This document shows, piece after piece, positions 15,857 to 24,237 of a stretch of 64,000 nucleotides of DNA. The stretch is taken from NCBI RefSeq assembly GCF_900112495.1, contig NZ_FOMA01000001.1, positions 496,001-560,000 on the forward strand. The letters run 5' to 3'. The position numbers and the translations under genes were made by a program. The stretch is from Bacillus sp. OV322 (GTDB lineage Bacteria > Bacillota > Bacilli > Bacillales > DSM-1321). The stretch's first letter is position 1, and every line of letters starts with the position of its first letter. The notes under the pieces were generated by a model, which had not been told where the DNA came from, made no database searches, and saw nothing but the letters and a program-made list of their open reading frames with translations.

Positions 15857-17347
15857 CTAATTTATATCAGAAAAAGGCAAAATGATTTCAGCTTTAGTTC
15901 CCTTAGCCTCCTGGCTTGAAAGGATGATTGACCCATTAAAGAGTTCAACGATCCTCTTGCAGACGTACAGGCCAAGCCCTGTTCCAGTATCTTTATTCGT
16001 ATAAAAAGGATCAAACACTTTTCCGACCTGCTTTTCGGTCATGCCAATACCTGTGTCAGCAATTTCAATCACTGCTTCTTTTTCCCTTTGATATACAGTG
16101 ATGTCAAGGGTTCCCCCTTCCGCCATAGCTTCACACCCGTTTTTTGCAATATTTAAAATTACCTGCTTCATCTGGTCTCGTGTACAAAGCACTATAACAG
16201 GCTTATCTGGCATGTGGAGGCTGAAATCAACATTATATAAGCGTGATTCAGATTGAATAAGAGGTTCAAGCTCTTCTAAAATCATGCAAAGATCTATGCT
16301 TGATAAATGCTGGGCGGTAGGTTTTCCTAAAATCAGGAATTCACTTACGATAGAATTTATCCTCTCAATCTCATTTTTTATGACCGAAAAATACAGTTCA
16401 TCCTGTTTATCTTTATATTTCTCCTCCAGGAGCTGGACAAGTCCTTTAATGCCGGTCAGCGGGTTTTTGATTTCATGGGCAGTACTTGCAGCAAGCATTC
16501 CGACAACCTCTAATTTTTGTGATTCCATCATCGACTTTTGCTTTTTTGCTTCTCTTCTCAATAGAAGATACTTAACCGTGAGAAAAAGGATATGTGTAAT
16601 GATGAGCCCGAATATTGCGAAATTAAAGAAAGCCCTATAATCTACAACTGGAAAATTTTTATCAGGTTTTACAGAGAGTCTCCATGGCACCTCATCAAGT
16701 GTACCTGCTGTCCAGGATCCAGCTGCAAGGGTGCTTTGCGGATTAATTCTGATCAGGCTTCCTCCGGATTTGTTCTGCAATTTCACAGAGTAGTCTGGGG
16801 TCAGGATTTTCATGACATTTTCCATGTAATCCAGCCTGATTCGCGCTAAAACAAATCCTTCAACTTCACGTTCCTCATCCAGGATAGGTGCAGACACAGA
16901 AAAATAATCGTATCCGTTTATATGCTCGCGTTCATCTTCTACAACTGTGCTTTTAGTGAGTAGTGCCATGCGCCTGTAGTTTTCTGTCAGTACTTTTTTT
17001 CCGTCCTCGCCAGACTCAGAGCCTGCCATCACAGTACCGTTGAGATTCAGTAAATACATAGCACCATATCTTGGATCTGTTTTTGAAGCTTTAATTAGCA
17101 GAGCCATCATTTTTTCTTTGTCAGATATAAAGGATGTCCCGCTTAATGCAAGCATCTGCAGGTTTTCCCTGGTTTCTTTAATAACCTGATCAATGTATTG
17201 ATGGTGAATGGAGCCGACCCACTCTGACTTTAGTTTATATTTTAATTCACCTTTTTTTTCAAGATGGAACCAATAAATGACCATCAAAAAAATCATCGGC
17301 AAGACGACGAATAAAATATATAATGCATGATTTTGCCTAATTTTCAT
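15857..17347 (-). CDS. kinD: Membrane sensor histidine kinase (KinD-like)
   Basis: About 496 residues: an N-terminal membrane helix (residues 6-24), an extracytoplasmic dCache-like sensor of roughly 220 residues, a second helix (FAIFGLIITHILFLTVKYLL), then HisKA with the phospho-His in STAHEIKNPLTGIKG and an ATPase domain with N-box (NGCEAMAEGG) and G-boxes (DTGIGMTEKQ, GTGLGLYVCKRIV). This matches KinD, which senses extracellular signals and influences Spo0A through the phosphorelay. The frame is open to 17461, but those codons overlap the mhqR promoter, so the ATG at 17347 (MKIRQNHALY) is chosen; its ribosome site is weak. It is divergent from the mhqR homologue exactly as in B. subtilis. 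Confidence 0.86.
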   Translation of the reverse strand: MKIRQNHALYILFVVLPMIFLMVIYWFHLEKKGELKYKLKSEWVGSIHHQYIDQVIKETRENLQMLALSGTSFISDKEKMMALLIKASKTDPRYGAMYLLNLNGTVMAGSESGEDGKKVLTENYRRMALLTKSTVVEDEREHINGYDYFSVSAPILDEEREVEGFVLARIRLDYMENVMKILTPDYSVKLQNKSGGSLIRINPQSTLAAGSWTAGTLDEVPWRLSVKPDKNFPVVDYRAFFNFAIFGLIITHILFLTVKYLLLRREAKKQKSMMESQKLEVVGMLAASTAHEIKNPLTGIKGLVQLLEEKYKDKQDELYFSVIKNEIERINSIVSEFLILGKPTAQHLSSIDLCMILEELEPLIQSESRLYNVDFSLHMPDKPVIVLCTRDQMKQVILNIAKNGCEAMAEGGTLDITVYQREKEAVIEIADTGIGMTEKQVGKVFDPFYTNKDTGTGLGLYVCKRIVELFNGSIILSSQEAKGTKAEIILPFSDIN

Positions 17348-17423
17348 CTTTTCACTACTTTTTATTTTTTTCACTAGTATAACAAATCGTTTTATGAAAC
17401 AATAGATAAACCTATGCTGGAAA

Positions 17424-17452
17424 TTGACAAAAAAAAAATAATTGAATATAAT
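17424..17452 (+). promoter_or_regulatory. Consensus sigma-A promoter of mhqR
   Basis: TTGACA (17424-17429) and TATAAT (17447-17452) are separated by exactly 17 bases, a full match to the housekeeping consensus, 55 bases before the mhqR start. Confidence 0.85.
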
Positions 17453-17470
17453 AATTTTCAATTCGAGATA
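17453..17470 (+). promoter_or_regulatory. Candidate MhqR operator
   Basis: AATTTTCAATTCGAGATA overlaps the transcription start. The right half, ATTCGAGATA, matches one arm of the MhqR palindrome as I remember it (TATCTCGAATTCGAGATA); the left arm is degenerate. It suggests autoregulation. Confidence 0.5.
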
Positions 17471-17506
17471 TATGAATTAAATATATTCAAAAGGTTGGGA
17501 AAAGCA

Positions 17507-17944
17507 ATGAATGAAAGTATTCAGCAATCCTTAAAGCTATTTATTGTTTTGTCGCGGGCTAACAGGTCCATTAATGATGTGGTAAATAAATATATTGCCG
17601 AACAAGGTTTAAATCCTACAGAATTCGCTGTATTGGAGCTTCTTTATCATAAAGGAGATCAGCCGCTTCAGCAAATTGGCGGGAAAATCCTGCTGGCAAG
17701 CGGAAGTATCACATATGTAGTCGATAAGCTGGAACAAAAAGATTATTTGAGAAGGGTAGCGTGCAAAGAAGACCGCCGCGTCACTTTTGCACAAATAACC
17801 GAAAAAGGAAAAAATTTCGTAGAATCTATTTTTCCTGAACACGAAAGCAGAATAGATGAAATTATGAATGTATTGACTGCGGAAGAAAAAGAAACAGTTA
17901 TTGAATTGGTTAAAAAAATAGGTTATAAAGCATTAGACAATTAA
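17507..17944 (+). CDS. mhqR: MarR-family regulator (MhqR-like)
   Basis: A 145-residue winged-helix repressor. The recognition region (LNPTEFAVLELLYHKGDQ, ILLASGSITYVVDKLEQKDY, CKEDRRVTFAQITEKG) is almost that of B. subtilis MhqR (YkvE), which responds to quinones and catechols. The frame is open to 17414, but the upstream codons cover the promoter; the ATG at 17507 follows GGGAAAAGC. No Cys matching the redox-sensing OhrR position is evident. Its usual targets (mhq and azoreductase genes) are not adjacent, so regulation is probably in trans. It is divergent from kinD as in B. subtilis. Confidence 0.85.
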   Translation: MNESIQQSLKLFIVLSRANRSINDVVNKYIAEQGLNPTEFAVLELLYHKGDQPLQQIGGKILLASGSITYVVDKLEQKDYLRRVACKEDRRVTFAQITEKGKNFVESIFPEHESRIDEIMNVLTAEEKETVIELVKKIGYKALDN

Positions 17945-17954
17945 TGCCCAAAAA

Positions 17955-17987
17955 GAGCACCTTACATATGGGGTGCTTCTTCTTTTG
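17955..17987 (+). terminator. mhqR terminator
   Basis: AGCACC / GGGTGCT stem followed by TTCTTCTTTT shortly after the mhqR stop. Confidence 0.75.
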
Positions 17988-18183
17988 CTCTTTTCTTAAG
18001 GCTATTTTCGTAAACTGTATTTCTAGGCGGCAAAGTGTAGAAAACTAATGCAGCGAGATATGGAAGCTTGCAAAAAATTCCTCTTCCGCAGGCAGGAATT
18101 CCCGTTAGGCCAGCGAATATTATTTTAAGTGTGAAATTTTCCTGTATACAGGGAAAATAAATGTATGTAAAGGAAGTGTCATT

Positions 18184-19878
18184 GTGAATTTTGATCAATA
18201 TGAATATAAACGGCCTGACATGACGGAAATAAAAACAGCCTTTACTGCAGCTTTGGAGCGCTTCAAATCAGCTGCAGATGAAAAAAGCCAAAGCGAAGCC
18301 ATGAGAGATATCAATGATGTAAGAAATGATATAGGCACAATGTTCAATATTTGTTACATAAGACATTCAATCGATACTAATGATGAATTTTATAAAGCAG
18401 AAAATGATTATCTGGATGAAATTGCCCCGGAAATCGAAGAATTGGTTTCACAGTACTATAAGGAGCTGGTTTCTTCTAATTTTCGCAGCCAGCTGGAAGA
18501 AAAATGGGGCACACAGCTTTTTGCATTGGCCGATGCCCAGCTGAAGACCTTTTCTCCAGAAATCATTCCGCTCCTTCAAAAAGAAAATAAGCTTTCTACG
18601 GAGTATACTCAATTAATTGCATCTGCGAAAATTAACTTCGAGGGGGAAGAGAGGACACTGGCGCAGCTTGCTCCCTTCGCTGAATCCTCAGACCGTGAAG
18701 TGAGAAAAAAAGCGAGCCAGGCCCACAGCGGATTCATGGTTGAAAATGAAGAAAAGCTTGATGGGATTTTTGACAGGCTTGTTAAGGTCCGCCATGAAAT
18801 TGCCCGCAAGCTTGGTTATAAAAACTTCGTTGAACTTGGCTACTACCGGATGGCACGTACAGATTATAATGCTGAAATGGTTGCCGATTTCCGCAAGCAG
18901 GTAGAGGAATATATAGTACCTCTTGTTACAAAACTCAAGGAACGCCAGCGCAGCAGAATTTCTGTTGACGAACTGAAGTACTATGATGAAGGCTTTGAAT
19001 TCAAATCAGGCAATGCAGCTCCAAAGGGCAACCCAGATTGGATTATTGAAAACGGCCAGAAAATGTACAGTGATTTATCAAAGGAAACAAAGGAATTTTT
19101 TGAGTTTATGATCAGTAATGGGCTGATGGATCTTGTTGCAAAGAAAGGCAAAGCAGGCGGGGGCTACTGTACCTACATTGAAAACTACAAAGCTCCCTTC
19201 ATTTTTTCAAATTTCAATGGGACATCAGGGGACATAGATGTACTTACACATGAAGCAGGCCATGCATTCCAGGTTTTCAGAAGCCGCGGCTTTGAGATTC
19301 CGGAATACAACTGGCCTACATATGAAGCATGTGAGATTCACTCAATGAGCATGGAATTCTTTACATGGCCATGGATGGAGCTGTTCTTTGAAGAAGATAC
19401 GGATAAATACAAATTCAGCCATTTAAGCGGCGCACTTACATTCTTGCCGTATGGAGTAGCAGTCGATGAATTTCAGCATTTCGTCTATGAAAATCCGGAT
19501 GCCTCTCCTGAGGAAAGAAAGCAGGCTTGGAGAAACATTGAGAAGAAGTATCTTCCGCATCGCGATTATGGAGATAATTCTTACTTAGAGCAGGGCGGAT
19601 ACTGGCATCGCCAGGGCCATATATTTAACTCGCCTTTTTATTATATTGACTATACACTTGCCCAAATATGCGCTTTCCAGTTCTGGAAGCGCTCAAGAGA
19701 AAACAGGGAAGAAGCATGGAAGGATTATGCTGCACTATGTGAAATGGGCGGAAGCAAGTCATTTCTTGGCCTTATTGAAGCGTCCAATCTGCAGTCTCCT
19801 TTTAAAGAGGGGACAGTAAAATCGGTTGTTGATGTCATCGATGAATATCTGTCTTCTGTAGAAGACCAGTCTCTTTAA
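18184..19878 (+). CDS. M3 family oligoendopeptidase (PepF-type)
   Basis: A 564-residue zinc metallopeptidase that cleaves oligopeptides in the cytosol. The zinc-binding HExxH motif is visible as DVLTHEAGHAFQVF around residue 358, and the third ligand Glu lies in YEACEIHSMSMEFF about 30 residues later. The helical N-terminal half without a signal peptide fits M3 enzymes. Length matches the roughly 560-residue Bacillus M3 oligoendopeptidases. GTG at 18184 follows AAAGGAAG with suitable spacing. It is a single-gene unit between mhqR and ykvI, absent from this position in B. subtilis as I recall. Peptide specificity is not predictable. Confidence 0.92.
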   Translation: MNFDQYEYKRPDMTEIKTAFTAALERFKSAADEKSQSEAMRDINDVRNDIGTMFNICYIRHSIDTNDEFYKAENDYLDEIAPEIEELVSQYYKELVSSNFRSQLEEKWGTQLFALADAQLKTFSPEIIPLLQKENKLSTEYTQLIASAKINFEGEERTLAQLAPFAESSDREVRKKASQAHSGFMVENEEKLDGIFDRLVKVRHEIARKLGYKNFVELGYYRMARTDYNAEMVADFRKQVEEYIVPLVTKLKERQRSRISVDELKYYDEGFEFKSGNAAPKGNPDWIIENGQKMYSDLSKETKEFFEFMISNGLMDLVAKKGKAGGGYCTYIENYKAPFIFSNFNGTSGDIDVLTHEAGHAFQVFRSRGFEIPEYNWPTYEACEIHSMSMEFFTWPWMELFFEEDTDKYKFSHLSGALTFLPYGVAVDEFQHFVYENPDASPEERKQAWRNIEKKYLPHRDYGDNSYLEQGGYWHRQGHIFNSPFYYIDYTLAQICAFQFWKRSRENREEAWKDYAALCEMGGSKSFLGLIEASNLQSPFKEGTVKSVVDVIDEYLSSVEDQSL

Positions 19879-20202
19879 AACAACCAAACACTGATAATCC
19901 TCCATGGTGAGTCCAGTCAATCTTTTTCCGGATGTGCCGGACCTCAGGCTGGAAGTCGGCACCGACAAGAAACCGGCTGAAAGTTTACAAAGGCTAAATA
20001 GGACGGGAATATCAGGGAAAAGCTGTTCAGAAGATTATTCTTTTGAACAGCTTTTTTGTTGTCTCCTTGTAATTTAATAGCTAATAGAAGGTTTTGCCTT
20101 TACTCTTTAAAATGAGCATGTAATGGAAGAAAAGGAAAAGTGCCTGATGCTTGTCTTAATAGCTGAAGTTGCGCATATATATGTCAGGAAGGAGGGGGAG
20201 GC
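19879..20202. other. Spacer before ykvI
   Basis: Holds the oligoendopeptidase terminator (20018-20057) and, at its right end, the strong AAGGAGGGGGAGG ribosome site of ykvI. A short frame from 20123 overlaps ykvI in another frame and is not credible. Nothing else is seen. Confidence 0.5.
20018..20057 (+). terminator. Oligoendopeptidase terminator
   Basis: AAAGCTGTTCA / TGAACAGCTTT stem, then a T-run. Confidence 0.85.
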
Positions 20203-21240
20203 ATGCTATCTAGGTGGACAGGTGCTTTTCAGGTTGCTGCTGTATATGTCGGCACTATTGTTGGAGCCGGATTTGCAACTGGAAAAGAAATCGTTGAATT
20301 TTTTACCCGTTTTGGTTTTTACGGGTTTATAGGGATATTAATAGCAGGCTATATTTTTATTTTTACAGGCTCAAAAATGATGATCCTTTCCTCACGTGCG
20401 GGGGCTGCTACATTTGAAGAATTTAATCTTTTTTTGTTTGGAAAAAAGCTTTCTTCCTTGGTAAATGTCATATTCATTATGATGCTGATTGGTGTAACAG
20501 CTGTAATGATTTCAGGGTCTGGTGCCGTTTTTGAGGAACAGCTTGGCTTTTCTAAGCTTGCTGGCGTGGCAGTGACCATCATTTTAGCCTCGCTTGTTTT
20601 GATGTTCGGCATGAAGGGGTTATTTGCTGTAAATTCTTTTGTGGTACCTATTATGATTTTTTTTAGTGTGCTGCTGTGCATTCTGACCATTAACAATGGC
20701 CAGTTTACTGCATCCTTTTTGACTGTGCCGGATCAAGGATTAACCTTTGGAGCCATAATTTCTCCGCTCACATATACAGCTTTTAATTTGGCGCTGTCGC
20801 AGGCAGTTTTGGTACCTGTAGCATTTGAAATTGGCGATGAAAAAGTCATAAAGCATGGAGCTGTTTTAGGAGGCATTTTTCTGACAGTCATTTTGCTTTC
20901 TGGCCATTTCGCTCTTATTACCCTTCCGAATCTGACGGATTATGAAATACCCTCCGCTGAGTTAATGAAAACGGCGGCATCCAATCTTTATTGGATTTTC
21001 ATCCTGGTAATATATGGAGAGATCTTTACATCGGTTATTGGAAATATTTTCGGACTGCAGAGGCAGATTGGAGCATACGTGAAAATTCCGGGAATAGTCA
21101 TTATTGGAGGGATTTTTCTGCTGGCTTTTATTGCAGGCAAACTGAAGTATGGAGTGCTGCTGGGGTATTTGTATCCTCTTTTTGGATATATCGGCATGAG
21201 TTTCTTGCTGCTGATATGGATCAAGAGGCTGAATAAATAA
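20203..21240 (+). CDS. ykvI: YkvI-like polytopic membrane protein
   Basis: A 345-residue protein with ten or eleven hydrophobic segments, starting with FQVAAVYVGTIVGAGFATGKEIVEFF split across the first helix. The GAGFATGKE loop resembles the unwound helix 1 of APC/LeuT-fold transporters. The family (YkvI/YkvI-like) is annotated only as a membrane protein; amino-acid-transporter-like function is an inference. AAGGAGGGGGAGG precedes the ATG. Order between mhqR and ykvS agrees with B. subtilis. Confidence 0.85.
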   Translation: MLSRWTGAFQVAAVYVGTIVGAGFATGKEIVEFFTRFGFYGFIGILIAGYIFIFTGSKMMILSSRAGAATFEEFNLFLFGKKLSSLVNVIFIMMLIGVTAVMISGSGAVFEEQLGFSKLAGVAVTIILASLVLMFGMKGLFAVNSFVVPIMIFFSVLLCILTINNGQFTASFLTVPDQGLTFGAIISPLTYTAFNLALSQAVLVPVAFEIGDEKVIKHGAVLGGIFLTVILLSGHFALITLPNLTDYEIPSAELMKTAASNLYWIFILVIYGEIFTSVIGNIFGLQRQIGAYVKIPGIVIIGGIFLLAFIAGKLKYGVLLGYLYPLFGYIGMSFLLLIWIKRLNK

Positions 21241-21281
21241 CCTCACCTGCCGTGATGCTTGCAGATGAGGCAGTGAAGGCC

Positions 21282-22001
21282 CTATTTCTTTTGATCTTTT
21301 AAAATGGTTTTTCCCATTTCTATAAATGCTTTTCGCTGATCATTATCCTTTGTAGTAAACAGAGTAAGCCTGACAGGGTTATTTTCATCCTTAATGATGA
21401 TCCCGGTGACTATATCATGGCCGTTATTAGCTTCAAGCATTTTCGCGTTAGGGATGGAAAGGTTTGGATCGCTTACTTCCTTGATATTTTCTGAGATACT
21501 TTTCAGCTGCAATTTTGTATTATTTTCAATGTCTGCCCAATCTGCATCAGCAGGGAGAATTTCTATTCGCATAAAAATATCTTCTTTGCCTTTTACAAAT
21601 AAAGAATCCTTCATTGGCTCCTCGGCAGTCAACACATATCCAGGCAGTACATACATACTGAAATGCTGATTTTCGCTTCTTTTAAGAAAGGCCGTATTTT
21701 TCTTTTCCGCACCGTTAACAGAGTATGAAAGGTTTTTTTCCATTACCCTCACTGAAGGGTTTGCACTGTCTGTTTTGCTGTCAGTATCGCTTTGTTTGGC
21801 CGGAGTTGCTTTTGAGTCTGTTTGTTTAGGTGCATCTGTCTTTTTTTGCCCTTGTTTATCACTAGGAGTGCTGGCAGCAGTTGAGGCATCACTGCTGTCT
21901 TCCTTTTTCTGGATGTCTCCGCTGCCGCTTTCTGCCGTTCCGCATCCTGTTAAAGCTAGTGTGATTGAAGCTCCTGCTAGAATGGCCTGTAATCTGTTCA
22001 T
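21282..22001 (-). CDS. Putative lipoprotein with linker and uncharacterised C-terminal domain
   Basis: A 239-residue secreted lipoprotein. Residues 1-20 are a signal peptide ending in the lipobox LTGC, so Cys-20 would be lipidated. Residues 25-85 form a low-complexity linker rich in Ser, Lys, Asp, Thr and Gln. The C-terminal 150 residues (from about SVNGAEKKN to the end) are a folded-looking domain that I do not recognise, with FSMYVLPGYVLTAEEP and VRLTLFTTKDN. It would sit on the outer face of the membrane with the linker reaching into the wall. GAGGAGGAG precedes the ATG. It stands alone, convergent with ykvI. Confidence 0.8.
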   Translation of the reverse strand: MNRLQAILAGASITLALTGCGTAESGSGDIQKKEDSSDASTAASTPSDKQGQKKTDAPKQTDSKATPAKQSDTDSKTDSANPSVRVMEKNLSYSVNGAEKKNTAFLKRSENQHFSMYVLPGYVLTAEEPMKDSLFVKGKEDIFMRIEILPADADWADIENNTKLQLKSISENIKEVSDPNLSIPNAKMLEANNGHDIVTGIIIKDENNPVRLTLFTTKDNDQRKAFIEMGKTILKDQKK

Positions 22002-22176
22002 TGATTCTCCTCCTCGTGTAGTTGGTTCCAGCGTTGAGAGAAAAGTAAATGGTGATTCAATCAGCGTGGAGCCTGCTTATGTCATTATAGACGAAATTTG
22101 GCAGGTGCTAGTTACAAATTATGATAAATCCTGCAAAAATGTCCAGCTTATCTTTCTATTATAATAGTATATGATT

Positions 22177-22211
22177 TAAAAAAGAAAGAACGTTTCAGTT
22201 CTGAAACGTTC
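22177..22211 (-). terminator. ykvS terminator
   Basis: GAACGTTTCAG / CTGAAACGTTC stem with a two-base loop; the minus strand continues with TTTCTTTTTT. Confidence 0.9.
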
Positions 22212-22224
22212 TCTTGGAATATTA

Positions 22225-22410
22225 TCATGCTTGAGCTTGTATGACTCTGTAATTCTTATGGTTCACTACAGTTTTTTGCTCCAATTCATAATCACGGTAG
22301 TTGTCCATATAAGTTACATCAACGATGACAGAGTTTTCATTCACTTTTTCTACAATTCCCTTTAAGCCATCGCGAAACTCAATTATATTTCCTACGTCTG
22401 CCTTTTTCAT
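22225..22410 (-). CDS. ykvS: DUF2187 family protein YkvS
   Basis: A 61-residue protein, MKKADVGNIIEFRDGLKG followed by a small beta-barrel-like body (VEKVNENSVIVDVTYMDNY). It matches the DUF2187 family, a KOW-like short fold of unknown role. The open frame extends 23 codons further upstream, but AAAGGATGG six bases before 22410 marks the real start, giving exactly the length I recall for B. subtilis YkvS. Confidence 0.85.
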   Translation of the reverse strand: MKKADVGNIIEFRDGLKGIVEKVNENSVIVDVTYMDNYRDYELEQKTVVNHKNYRVIQAQA

Positions 22411-22761
22411 ATAAACCATCCTTTTCCATTCCATTTTCATTTCTAAAAATAGCGAAGATAAAAATTGGTATTGTGCCAAAAATATCGAAATTTCTTTTTC
22501 ACTCTCATGCTGTTTTAAAGCCTGGAGGATATTAAATAAATAGAATTATGTAATCATTCATAGTGTGTGCTGGAAGTTTATGCACAGAAAATTCTAATAT
22601 TTTACTTTACAGTTTGCACTATTTTGAAGAATACGTAAAGAAAAAAGTTGAAAATATCACAATTATTTCCTCAGATCCTTGAGGGCCAATTGAGTGAAAG
22701 ACTAGAGTAAAGTATGATGGTAAAATAGAAAATACATTATATGATCGGGAGGCAAAAGGAA
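22411..22761. other. Divergent spacer ykvS / small conserved gene
   Basis: Contains a sigma-A-like promoter reading right (TTGAGT at 22690, 17-base spacer, TATGAT at 22713) and a small CCTCA/TTGAGG hairpin just before it. The rest is AT-rich without a gene. Confidence 0.55.
22690..22718 (+). promoter_or_regulatory. Sigma-A-like promoter
   Basis: TTGAGT and TATGAT separated by 17 bases, about 44 bases before the start of the small downstream gene. Confidence 0.6.
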
Positions 22762-22956
22762 TTGGATAAAACCCAGGTACATGAGATATTGGAAAAGCTC
22801 GCAAGTAAAGAGATTGACCACTATAAAGTAAGCAAAGAGCAATTCATGGATTTTCGCAATGTTTTGGTCAAGCGTGATGATTTTAAGCATTTCAGAGGTA
22901 CTGCACAGCATAATGGCGAGGTAATATACGAATATACGGAAAATCCGCGCAGCTAA
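22762..22956 (+). CDS. Small conserved hypothetical protein
   Basis: A 64-residue, highly charged soluble protein with the core HYKVSKEQFMDFRNVLVKR and DFKHFRGTAQHNGEVIYEY. It looks like a short alpha-plus-beta fold and I believe similar proteins occur in other Bacillaceae, but I cannot name the family. An ATG lies at 22741, but the GGGAGG site is inside that extension; TTG at 22762 has eight-base spacing and is preferred. A good promoter lies upstream. Confidence 0.65.
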   Translation: MDKTQVHEILEKLASKEIDHYKVSKEQFMDFRNVLVKRDDFKHFRGTAQHNGEVIYEYTENPRS

Positions 22957-23038
22957 AGCAGATGTAAGGATCAGAAATGAAAAAGAAAATTAAAAATAAC
23001 CCCTGACAAAGTTCGACATTATTCAGTATTTCCTTATA

Positions 23039-23052
23039 TTACAATTGTAATA
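23039..23052. promoter_or_regulatory. Perfect TACA-N2-TGTA palindrome upstream of capA
   Basis: ATTACAATTGTAAT is fully self-complementary and lies 20 bases before the capA start. TACA-N2-TGTA is the core recognised by BlaI/MecI/CopY-type repressors. No such regulator is in the window. Confidence 0.45.
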
Positions 23053-23072
23053 GTTTAAAGGGGGAATACGGA

Positions 23073-24101
23073 ATGGCTTTTTCTTTCAGTAAGTTGACAG
23101 CAGCAAGCTTAGTGATGATGCTGCTGTTTGGATACCTGCCAGCTCAATCACAGGCAAAGACCGTGAACCAAAGTACGAGAATTACATTTGCAGGCGATGT
23201 CATGATGGATTGGTCGGTCAAAACCACAATTAATAAAAAGGGTGCATCTTATCCTTTTCAGCAAGTGAAAAATGAGGTTGCACAAAGCAGTTTTGCTATT
23301 GCTAATTTAGAAACAGCAATCACAACAAGAAAAGATAAAAATGTGAAGCAATATACGTTTAAGTCTGATCCCAAAGCATTAACCGGCTTAAAGAATTCGG
23401 GTTTTGACTTGGTTTCTCTGGCAAATAATCATTCAATGGATTATAAAAGGGCAGGCCTGACAGATACCATGAACAATCTTAAAAAGTATCAACTACCCTA
23501 TATTGGAGCAGGTAATAGCTCTAAGGAAGCTTATCGTGCATATACACAAGTCGTGCACGGGGCTAAGGTTAAGTTTTTGGCTTTTTCAAGGGTACTGCCT
23601 GATACGAGCTGGATGGCACAAGCTAAACGGCCAGGTATTGCCAGCGGGTATGATATCAATGTCATAGATTCAGTGATTAAAAGAGAAAAGAAATCTGCTG
23701 ATTATGTCTTTGTTTACATTCATTGGGGTGTTGAAAAAAATAAGAAGCCAGAGCCTTATCAAAGAGAATGGGCTAAGAAAATGATCAACTCAGGCGCTGA
23801 TGGAGTAATAGGGAGCCATCCGCATGTCCTGCAGGGGTTCGAATATTATAAAGGCAAGCCAATTGCATACTCTTTGGGGAACTTCCTGTTTCCTGATTAT
23901 GTCACTGGGGCAGCTGCCCAAACAGGTCTGCTTCATTTGCATTTGAGTAAATCATCCATCTATATGAGTTTTTCCCCATACTATATCAAGAAAGATAAAA
24001 TCATTGCCCAAAGTTCTTCTGCAAAGAAAAATGTCTGGCGCAATCTCCAATCGATATCTTATGGTGTAAAAATAGTCAACGGAAAAATACTTAAGAAATA
24101 A
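23073..24101 (+). CDS. CapA-family secreted metallophosphoesterase-like protein
   Basis: A 342-residue protein of the CapA (PgsA/YwtB) family. Residues 1-29 are a signal peptide (LVMMLLFGYLP, cleavage after SQA). The calcineurin-like core follows: ITFAGDVMMDW, SLANNHSMDY, VYIHWGVE, GSHPHVLQG and PIAYSLGNFLF. The family is linked to poly-gamma-glutamate production or export. No capBCE genes are nearby, so this is a stand-alone member that might act on wall polymers. GGGGG eight bases before the ATG is the ribosome site. The start is preceded by a TACA-N2-TGTA palindrome, suggesting repressor control. Confidence 0.88.
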   Translation: MAFSFSKLTAASLVMMLLFGYLPAQSQAKTVNQSTRITFAGDVMMDWSVKTTINKKGASYPFQQVKNEVAQSSFAIANLETAITTRKDKNVKQYTFKSDPKALTGLKNSGFDLVSLANNHSMDYKRAGLTDTMNNLKKYQLPYIGAGNSSKEAYRAYTQVVHGAKVKFLAFSRVLPDTSWMAQAKRPGIASGYDINVIDSVIKREKKSADYVFVYIHWGVEKNKKPEPYQREWAKKMINSGADGVIGSHPHVLQGFEYYKGKPIAYSLGNFLFPDYVTGAAAQTGLLHLHLSKSSIYMSFSPYYIKKDKIIAQSSSAKKNVWRNLQSISYGVKIVNGKILKK

Positions 24102-24107
24102 TATAAC

Positions 24108-24184
24108 AGCCTGTCCAGGCCGTGACCGAATGTATTTCATTTTCAAAATTACATTCGGGTCCCGGCGATGGACGGCTTTTTTTA
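24108..24184 (+). terminator. capA terminator
   Basis: A long imperfect stem pairing AGCCTGTCC...GACCGAATGTA with TACATTCGGGTC...GGACGGCT, followed by seven T. Confidence 0.8.
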
Positions 24185-24237
24185 TCGGCTATAACTTTCA
24201 GAGAAATCACTGCCTGATGGAAGTTATTAATGGGTAC

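Noticed and set aside
20123-20332. Open frame overlapping the start of ykvI
   Set aside because: It runs through the ykvI ribosome site and coding region in another frame and has no signals of its own.
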